5,359 nucleotides of DNA from DATARH01 sp046724035 (GTDB lineage Bacteria; Pseudomonadota; Alphaproteobacteria; ATCC43930; CGMCC-115725), in assembly GCA_046724035.1 (NCBI GenBank), contig JBKOVT010000266.1:1-5359 (forward strand), read 5' to 3'. Numbering within the stretch: position 1 is the stretch's first letter; each line of letters begins with the position of its first letter. Below are positions 1 to 4,017 of the stretch, piece by piece. The notes under the pieces are model-generated. The model made no database searches and was not told where the DNA came from. It saw only the letters and a program-made list of their open reading frames with translations. Both the position numbers and the translations under genes were made by a program.

Positions 1-6
1 TGGCGG

Positions 7-41
7 CGAAGGTTCGCTGCGCCGGTGATATGCAGCCTTCG
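7..41. repeat. Bulged inverted repeat at left edge
   Basis: CGAAGG (7-12) pairs with CCTTCG (36-41), and CTGC (17-20) with GCAG (32-35), leaving a 4-nt bulge (TTCG) on the left arm and an 11-nt loop. It sits just beyond the hairpin at 54-87. It could belong to the end of a gene outside the window or be chance in GC-rich DNA. No coding sequence is supported in bases 1-123. Confidence 0.25.
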
Positions 42-53
42 TCAGAGAATGCA

Positions 54-87
54 GTCTGGCTCGGCTTTTTGCCGGGCCGAGCCAGAC
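54..87 (-). terminator. Strong hairpin after the flavin reductase gene
   Basis: A perfect 12-bp inverted repeat, GTCTGGCTCGGC (54-65) and GCCGAGCCAGAC (76-87), encloses a 10-nt loop. It begins 36 nt past the flavin reductase stop and suits the 3' end of the transcript. The loop carries an A-run in the minus-strand RNA, but no U-tract follows the stem on either strand. It may therefore be a 3'-end stabiliser, a bidirectional factor-assisted terminator or a dispersed palindrome rather than a textbook intrinsic terminator. Confidence 0.55.
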
Positions 88-123
88 GCCTTCCTACCCG
101 TGTTTATACAGCGAGAAAGCGCC

Positions 124-627
124 TCAGCCGCCGTAAAAGACATTGTCGCCGAGATCCTTCATCTCGAGGATCGCCACGTCGGGCCGACCGTCGATCGGCT
201 TTGGCAGATGCGCCTCGGTGACCTCGGCGACGACGATGTGGTGGTCGCCCTGCTCGACGATGCTGCTGACCTTGCACTCGACGGCGGCCAACGCCGCATC
301 GAGGATCGGCGCGCCGTTTGACCCTTTGTGGATCGCTTGGCCGGAGAGCTTGCCGTCCGCCAATTGCGCCGGCTTGAAGAAGGTGAAGGCGAGGCCCTTG
401 TGCTCCTTGCCGAGCATGTTGAGCGTGAAATTCTTAGTGTTCTTGACGATGCCATAGGCGCCGCTGTCGGTCTTGACCCCGACGACGACCAGCGGCGGGT
501 TGAAAGCAGTCTGCGTCACCCAATTCACCGTCGCGCCGGCGACATTGCCCTTGCCGTCATCGGCGGTCAGCACGTAGATGCCGTAGGGGATCATGCGAAG
601 CGCGGTTTTCTTGGCGTCCTGGTTCAT
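124..627 (-). CDS. Flavin reductase-like FMN-binding split-barrel protein
   Basis: Predicted cytoplasmic flavin reductase domain protein of 167 aa, the usual length for this family. Members bind FMN or FAD in a split barrel, and many use NAD(P)H to supply reduced flavin to a partner monooxygenase. Visible family signs are the N-terminal MIPYGIYVLTADD strand (residues 12-24), the flavin-contact stretch TVNWVTQTAFNPPLVVVGVK (33-52), the KNTKNFTLNML segment (62-72) and a C-terminal GDNVFYGG. I chose the ATG at 627 over the in-frame ATG at 633 because GGAGG (638-634) touches the upstream ATG but sits 6 nt before the downstream one. The gene ends with TGA and is followed by a strong hairpin. It is the last gene of the set, separated from the aldolase by about 118 nt that hold a possible promoter of its own. 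No oxygenase partner lies in the window, so its electron acceptor is unknown; it could also be a flavoredoxin-like electron carrier. Confidence 0.88.
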   Translation of the reverse strand: MNQDAKKTALRMIPYGIYVLTADDGKGNVAGATVNWVTQTAFNPPLVVVGVKTDSGAYGIVKNTKNFTLNMLGKEHKGLAFTFFKPAQLADGKLSGQAIHKGSNGAPILDAALAAVECKVSSIVEQGDHHIVVAEVTEAHLPKPIDGRPDVAILEMKDLGDNVFYGG

Positions 628-633
628 CGGCAT

Positions 634-638
634 CCTCC
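634..638 (-). promoter_or_regulatory. Ribosome binding site of the flavin reductase gene
   Basis: GGAGG on the minus strand lies 6 nt before the ATG at 627 and directly abuts the in-frame ATG at 633. The spacing decides for the downstream start, removing two residues (MP) from the longer reading. Confidence 0.75.
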
Positions 639-671
639 GGATTGCGTTGGGGGAATAGCATTGGGCGCCGC

Positions 672-700
672 ACTACATCGCGTCCGCTAAAAAGTCGCAA
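672..700 (-). promoter_or_regulatory. Possible promoter for the flavin reductase gene
   Basis: On the minus strand TTGCGA (700-695) and TGTAGT (677-672) are separated by exactly 17 nt. Each matches four of six bases of the sigma-70 -35 and -10 consensus. The -10 box ends 44 nt before the chosen start codon. The matches are modest and alphaproteobacterial promoters are variable, so this is only a candidate; if real, the gene can be expressed apart from the VOC-aldolase pair. Confidence 0.3.
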
Positions 701-702
701 GA

Positions 703-733
703 CCCTCGCCCGCCTCGCAGCCGCCAGCGAGGG
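703..733 (-). terminator. Weak hairpin after the aldolase gene
   Basis: CCCTCGC (703-709) and GCGAGGG (727-733) form a 7-bp stem with a 17-nt loop, starting 12 nt past the aldolase stop. A TTTTT run follows on the minus strand, but about 9 nt away from the stem, so intrinsic termination would be inefficient. It also adjoins the candidate promoter at 672-700. Confidence 0.3.
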
Positions 734-745
734 GGTGTGCGTATC

Positions 746-1609
746 TTATTTCCGGCCGGCGGCCTTCAGGCCCTTTTCGAGCGCGGCGAAGGATTGCGAG
801 GGCGCCGGCATCAGCCAGCGGAAGCCCTTTTCCAGGAGCTCCTCGACATTGTTCGCGTCGACATGCGGATGACCGCACGGGACCCCCGCCTCCTTGCAGA
901 TCGCCAGCGCCTCGTCGATCGCCGCGGCAACCTCGGGATGCTCGTATTGGCGCGGATAGCCCATATCCTGCGACAGGTCGCCCTCGCCGATCAGCACGAC
1001 CCCGATGCCCGGCACGTCCTTCAGCATTTTCGGCAGGTTTCGGATCGCGCGCTTCTCCTCGCACATGATGACGACGAGGATCTCGCCCTCGGGATTTAAG
1101 GGCCAGGTGTCGGCGCGCTTGTAATAGGTCTGCTGGTCGAGACCCCAATAACGCGCGGCGTTGCGCGGAGCGTCGCCGCGCTGACCCGGCGGCTCATAAT
1201 ATTTCGCCTCCCGTGGCCGCGGGTACCGGCAGGCCTGTACCGCATTTCGCGCTTCCTCAACCGTCGAGACATGCGGCCAGACGATGCCGTAGACGCCGAT
1301 ATCGAGCACCTGCTTGGCGATGAACTGGTTCATCTCGCCGCCATTGGGCGGGATGCGCACAAAGGGCGCGACCGCCGGCGCGAGACTGCCGGATCGAAGG
1401 ATCTGGGCCCGGTCGAGCATGTATTGCATGCAGTCGCGCAAAGCGCGGATGTCGTAAGGATTGTGCTCCATCTCGAAGACGACGCCGTCATAGGCAGCGG
1501 CGGCGATCGATTGCGCGGCACCGATCTCGGGCGGCGAGAAGGTTACGAAGGCCGGCTTGCCGCTTTCGAGGGCGCGGACCGCCGGGTTGAGGCGCGGAAT
1601 GTCGGGCAT
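746..1609 (-). CDS. HpcH/HpaI-family class II aldolase (divergent)
   Basis: A 287-aa (beta/alpha)8-barrel protein of the HpcH/HpaI aldolase/citrate lyase family. Relatives are metal-dependent and reversibly cleave 2-oxo-4-hydroxy acids to pyruvate plus an aldehyde, for example at the end of aromatic meta-cleavage pathways. By alignment from memory to E. coli HpaI, the catalytic His is H49 (MEHNPYD), the substrate Arg is R85 (FVRIPPNGG), and the metal ligands are E184 (VIMCEEKRAIRNLP) and D211 (LIGEGDLSQDMGY). Odd points: the usual Gln two residues before the metal Glu is M182, the usual GPADLS loop reads GEGDLS, the Asp three residues before the His is E46, and extra residues near 133-140 and 170-175 make it longer than the roughly 260-aa norm. 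It starts at ATG 1609, 6 nt after AGGAG (1620-1616), which overlaps the VOC stop, so translation of the pair is probably coupled. The fold is secure; the substrate is not known and pyruvate specificity should not be assumed. Confidence 0.9.
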   Translation of the reverse strand: MPDIPRLNPAVRALESGKPAFVTFSPPEIGAAQSIAAAAYDGVVFEMEHNPYDIRALRDCMQYMLDRAQILRSGSLAPAVAPFVRIPPNGGEMNQFIAKQVLDIGVYGIVWPHVSTVEEARNAVQACRYPRPREAKYYEPPGQRGDAPRNAARYWGLDQQTYYKRADTWPLNPEGEILVVIMCEEKRAIRNLPKMLKDVPGIGVVLIGEGDLSQDMGYPRQYEHPEVAAAIDEALAICKEAGVPCGHPHVDANNVEELLEKGFRWLMPAPSQSFAALEKGLKAAGRK

Positions 1610-1615
1610 CGGAAA

Positions 1616-1620
1616 CTCCT
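1616..1620 (-). promoter_or_regulatory. Ribosome binding site of the aldolase gene, overlapping the VOC stop
   Basis: AGGAG on the minus strand sits 6 nt before the aldolase ATG, and its first two bases are the last two of the VOC TAG stop. Ribosomes ending on the VOC gene would cover this site, which argues for coupled translation and one transcript. Confidence 0.85.
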
Positions 1621-2095
1621 ACTCGGCAGCGGCGGGGTGGTGCTTTGCCTGCCACTTCGCCAATGCCTCGTGCGGCTTCGAAAAGACCGGATCCATCATG
1701 TCCTTATCCCTGCCGGTGCTGGCGGTCAGCTCGACGACGTAGCCATTGGGATCGCGGAAATAGATCGAGCGGACAAAGCCGTGATCGACCGGCCCGCGCA
1801 CCTCAATTCCCTGCTCCCGCCCCTTCGCCAGCATCGCATCGAAGACGTCGTTCTCGACGCCGAGCGCGATATGCAGATCGAGATCGTCCTGCCGCTTGAA
1901 CTCGAACGGCCTGTCCGGCACCTCGAAAAAGGCAAGGCAGGAGCCGTCATCCATCGCAAAGAAGGTGTGGAGGCCCATGCCGTCGCCGATCTCGAAGGCG
2001 CTGACCAGCTTCAGCCCGAGGAAATCCTCGTAGAAGCGCCGCGTCTCCTCGGAATCACGGCAGCGATAGGCGTTGTGATGCAAGCCTTTGATCAT
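1619..2095 (-). CDS. VOC family metalloprotein (glyoxalase/dioxygenase superfamily)
   Basis: A 158-aa cytoplasmic protein made of one pair of beta-alpha-beta-beta-beta modules, which normally dimerises to form a divalent-metal site. Module 1 runs from MIKGLHHNAYRCRD through RRFYEDFLGLKLV to LAFFEVPD; module 2 starts at DLDLHIALGV and ends at FRDPNGYVVELTAS. Likely metal ligands are H7 (or H6), E58, H75 and E122, close to the H5/E56/H74/E122 set of E. coli glyoxalase I (family knowledge recalled, not searched). A charged tail of about 32 residues follows. In-frame starts are GTG 2107, ATG 2098 and ATG 2095; GAGGG (2105-2101) is 5 nt from the last and only 2 nt from the middle one, so 2095 is preferred. 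It ends in TAG, 9 nt before the aldolase start. Possible activities include lyase, isomerase/epimerase, glyoxalase or ring cleavage. Type I extradiol dioxygenases are usually near 300 aa, so that role is unlikely for this single-domain protein. Confidence 0.88.
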   Translation of the reverse strand: MIKGLHHNAYRCRDSEETRRFYEDFLGLKLVSAFEIGDGMGLHTFFAMDDGSCLAFFEVPDRPFEFKRQDDLDLHIALGVENDVFDAMLAKGREQGIEVRGPVDHGFVRSIYFRDPNGYVVELTASTGRDKDMMDPVFSKPHEALAKWQAKHHPAAAE

Positions 2096-2100
2096 CATAG

Positions 2101-2105
2101 CCCTC
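2101..2105 (-). promoter_or_regulatory. Ribosome binding site of the VOC gene
   Basis: GAGGG on the minus strand lies 5 nt before ATG 2095 and 2 nt before ATG 2098, and it lies inside the GTG-initiated extension from 2107. This favours the start MIKGLHH over the longer readings. Confidence 0.6.
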
Positions 2106-2138
2106 ACGTTCTAATGATCCTGCGGTGGCTCGCGTGAG

Positions 2139-2166
2139 ATTACACCGGACTCTGCCCCGCTTCGAC
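2139..2166 (-). promoter_or_regulatory. Very tentative promoter before the VOC gene
   Basis: TGTAAT (2144-2139, minus strand) matches five of six bases of a -10 box and lies 43 nt before the VOC start. The sequence 16 nt upstream, GTCGAA, is a poor -35 box. The case rests mostly on location: the interval follows two terminator-like structures and precedes a tightly coupled gene pair. Confidence 0.2.
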
Positions 2167-2177
2167 TCCCACTAAAG

Positions 2178-2207
2178 CTGTCGTCCCGGCTTTCGCCGGG
2201 ACGACAG
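2178..2207. repeat. Perfect 13-bp palindrome, likely dispersed intergenic repeat
   Basis: Arms CTGTCGTCCCGGC (2178-2190) and GCCGGGACGACAG (2195-2207) are perfect reverse complements around a TTTC loop. The core GTCGTCCCGGC...GCCGGGACGAC resembles palindromic elements found in many intergenic spaces of Bradyrhizobium-type genomes; this is recalled knowledge, not a search. It lies 43 nt past the solute-binding protein stop and could also act as a transcript-end hairpin, although no U-run follows on either strand. Confidence 0.7.
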
Positions 2208-2220
2208 GAGGAGACGATAC

Positions 2221-2242
2221 AAAAATGCTCTCTCGCGGGAGC
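2221..2242 (-). terminator. Likely intrinsic terminator of the complete solute-binding protein gene
   Basis: Beginning 7 nt after the TAA stop, the minus strand reads GCTCCCGCGAGAGAGC followed by A and then TTTTT (2225-2221). GCTC pairs with GAGC, then comes one C-A mismatch and one further C-G pair closing a GCGA tetraloop. The stem is short, but the adjacent T-run and location fit an intrinsic terminator. Confidence 0.42.
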
Positions 2243-2249
2243 TTACGGC

Positions 2250-3845
2250 TTACTGGTCGAGCCAGATGTCTTCCATGCGCCAGCCGTTATAGATGCTGTT
2301 GTCCAGCACGGTCAGGTTCTTGACTGAAGGCTGCCAGCAGGTCGCGCCCTTGTTGAAATAGATGAGCGGTTTGGCTCCGTCCTCGGTCAGCCGCCGTTCG
2401 ATGTCCCAGACCAGTTTCTTGCGCTTCTCCTGGTCCGGTTCCATCGATTGCTGGTCGATCAGCTTGTCGATCTCCGGGTTGCAGTACCCGTTGTAATTGC
2501 CGACGCCGCCGCACGCGTAGCTCTCGTAAAGCAGGGCGTCCGGATCGTCGACATAGGTGCCGGTCAGGTTCAGCGCGACGGTGTAATCCTTGCGCATCAT
2601 CTTCGGATACCACTGCGTCGTGTCGATCGTGTCGAGTTCGCCGTCGATATAGATCTCTTTCAGTTGGTCGAGGAGAATGACGGCCGGATCGCGGTAGGGC
2701 GGAATATCGCGCGTCGATACCTTCACCGAGAGGTGCTTGTCGGGTCCGTAACCGAGCTTCTTCATGATCGCGCGCGCCTCGGCGCGGTTCTTTGCAATGT
2801 CTCGCCCGTAGCCGGGCAGATTCTCCAGCATATCCTGGGGCATGCCCCAAAGACCGCCCGGCGGCGGCTGCATGGCCGCCGCTTCGAGGCCGGTCCCCTC
2901 GGTCAGAATGTCGATAAACGATTTACGGTCCAGGGTCAGCGCCATAGCGCGCCGCAATTCGCGGCTGTCGAAAGGCGGCGCCGATAGATTGACGATCAGG
3001 TTGGTGCTGACGCTGCCCGCCGGCAATACGCAGGTCGCATCGGGCCGCTGACTCATGATGTCCTTCATCAGCGGCACGGTGACGCTGCCGGCCATCGTCA
3101 AATCGTACTGTTTCGCGATAAACGCCAGGATCACGGTCGAGCGGTTGCGCGAGATCTTGTATTCGATGCCGTCGAGATAGGGCAGCCCCGGCTTCCAATA
3201 ATCGGGGTTGCGGGTCAGCCGGATCACCTCGTTCGGCTTGAATTCGACAAATTTGAACGGGCCGGTGCCGATCGGGTGCTGCCGCATCTGCGCCGGCGGC
3301 ACATGGCAGGGGTAGACCGGCGACATACCGCTGGCGAGCAGTGCGATGAAGGCGGGCTGCGGCCGCTTCAATACGAAGGTCGCCTCGTGATCAGCGTTGG
3401 CTTTCACCTCGATCAGATTGCTGTACCAGGCCTTGCGCGGATTGACCCGGAGCTTCTCGGCGCTCTTTCCCTGCAGCAGATCCCAGGTGCATTTGACGTC
3501 AGCGGCGGTAAAGGGTTTGCCGTCGTGCCATTTGACCCCGTCACGCAATTGGAATGTCAGTTCGGTGCCGTCCTCGTTCCACGACCAGCTCTTGGCCAGC
3601 TCGGGGACGATCGACTGCATGCTGTTCTGCGCGATGTGCTGATCGAACAGCACCAGGTTGTTGAACACCGCCATGACCGGGCGCTCGGCGAAGACGGTGG
3701 CCTCCTCGTGGATCGACATGCTGGCCGGGCTGTCGAGCGTATGCAGCCGTAGCGTGCCACCGGATTTTTGCGCAAAGGCCGGGACACCCCCAATTGCGAG
3801 CAAGACCAACCCCAAGCCGATCAGCCGCAGCACGCACCGCGCCAT
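2250..3845 (-). CDS. ABC transporter substrate-binding protein, family 5 (peptide/nickel type)
   Basis: A 531-aa periplasmic solute receptor of the SBP_bac_5 (DppA/OppA/NikA-like) family, which delivers peptides, opines, nickel chelates or other organic solutes to an inner-membrane ABC permease. Residues 1-25 form a Sec signal peptide: basic start, hydrophobic core LIGLGLVLLAIGGV, cleavage after AFA before Q26. There is no lipobox, so the mature protein should be soluble. Family blocks are DGVKWHDGKPFTAADV (102-117), GTGPFKFVEFKPN (193-205), RNPDYWKPGLPYLDGIEY (212-229), FDSRELRRAMALTLDR (292-307) and the C-terminal lobe around NYNGYCNPEIDKL (450-462). I chose ATG 3845 rather than the GTG at 3947: GGGAGGAG (3859-3852) lies 6 nt before it and the signal peptide starts there. 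It ends in TAA with a likely terminator close behind. The protein is closely similar to the gene just upstream (roughly 60% identity by eye) and keeps the same six mature cysteines. The ligand is not inferable from sequence; no permease or ATPase gene is in view. Confidence 0.94.
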   Translation of the reverse strand: MARCVLRLIGLGLVLLAIGGVPAFAQKSGGTLRLHTLDSPASMSIHEEATVFAERPVMAVFNNLVLFDQHIAQNSMQSIVPELAKSWSWNEDGTELTFQLRDGVKWHDGKPFTAADVKCTWDLLQGKSAEKLRVNPRKAWYSNLIEVKANADHEATFVLKRPQPAFIALLASGMSPVYPCHVPPAQMRQHPIGTGPFKFVEFKPNEVIRLTRNPDYWKPGLPYLDGIEYKISRNRSTVILAFIAKQYDLTMAGSVTVPLMKDIMSQRPDATCVLPAGSVSTNLIVNLSAPPFDSRELRRAMALTLDRKSFIDILTEGTGLEAAAMQPPPGGLWGMPQDMLENLPGYGRDIAKNRAEARAIMKKLGYGPDKHLSVKVSTRDIPPYRDPAVILLDQLKEIYIDGELDTIDTTQWYPKMMRKDYTVALNLTGTYVDDPDALLYESYACGGVGNYNGYCNPEIDKLIDQQSMEPDQEKRKKLVWDIERRLTEDGAKPLIYFNKGATCWQPSVKNLTVLDNSIYNGWRMEDIWLDQ

Positions 3846-3851
3846 TCTCGT

Positions 3852-3859
3852 CTCCTCCC
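3852..3859 (-). promoter_or_regulatory. Ribosome binding site of the complete solute-binding protein gene
   Basis: GGGAGGAG on the minus strand, 6 nt before ATG 3845, is a near-ideal Shine-Dalgarno site. It rules out the GTG at 3947 as the main start and places the hydrophobic signal sequence at the true N-terminus. Confidence 0.85.
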
Positions 3860-3982
3860 GCGGGACCGCAGGCTGTGTCGCCCGACTTGCCCGGTCTCCC
3901 CTGTCGCGGCGCGGGTTTGCCGTCTCGCCGCGGCGCGAGCTTAGCACGGCACGAAGGCGGACAGCGTCGGCGTTCGCTTTCG

Positions 3983-4015
3983 GGGGAGCCGCCGGCGCTA
4001 TGGCCGGCCAACCCC
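3983..4015 (-). terminator. Hairpin between the two solute-binding protein genes
   Basis: GGGG (3983-3986) pairs with CCCC (4012-4015) and GCCGGC (3991-3996) with GCCGGC (4003-4008), with a small internal loop and a 6-nt apical loop. It starts 2 nt after the upstream gene's TGA. No U-tract follows, so it may protect the 3' end or dampen read-through rather than stop transcription. The rest of the 172-nt spacer shows no convincing promoter. Confidence 0.35.
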
Positions 4016-4017
4016 AA

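Noticed and set aside
687..1148. Minus-strand open frame of 153 codons in another frame of the aldolase gene
   Set aside because: Arginine- and glycine-rich out-of-frame translation of a well-supported gene; not independent coding.
1271..2137. Plus-strand open frame of 288 codons
   Set aside because: It runs antisense across both the aldolase and the VOC gene, whose minus-strand frames have clear family motifs and ribosome sites. Its translation shows no recognisable domain, and long antisense frames are common in GC-rich DNA.
2448..2987. Plus-strand open frame of 179 codons
   Set aside because: Antisense to the solute-binding protein gene; composition is that of a mirrored frame and no domain or ribosome site supports it.
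3276..3752. Plus-strand open frame of 158 codons
   Set aside because: Also antisense to the signal-peptide-bearing receptor gene, with no motif of its own.
3846..3947. N-terminal extension of the complete receptor from a GTG at 3947
   Set aside because: The extension is arginine-rich and would bury the signal peptide; the strong ribosome site before ATG 3845 decides the start.
3846..4017. Possible promoter between the two receptor genes (extended -10-like TGCTAAGCT near 3938-3946)
   Set aside because: Only three of six -10 bases match and no acceptable -35 lies at the right distance.
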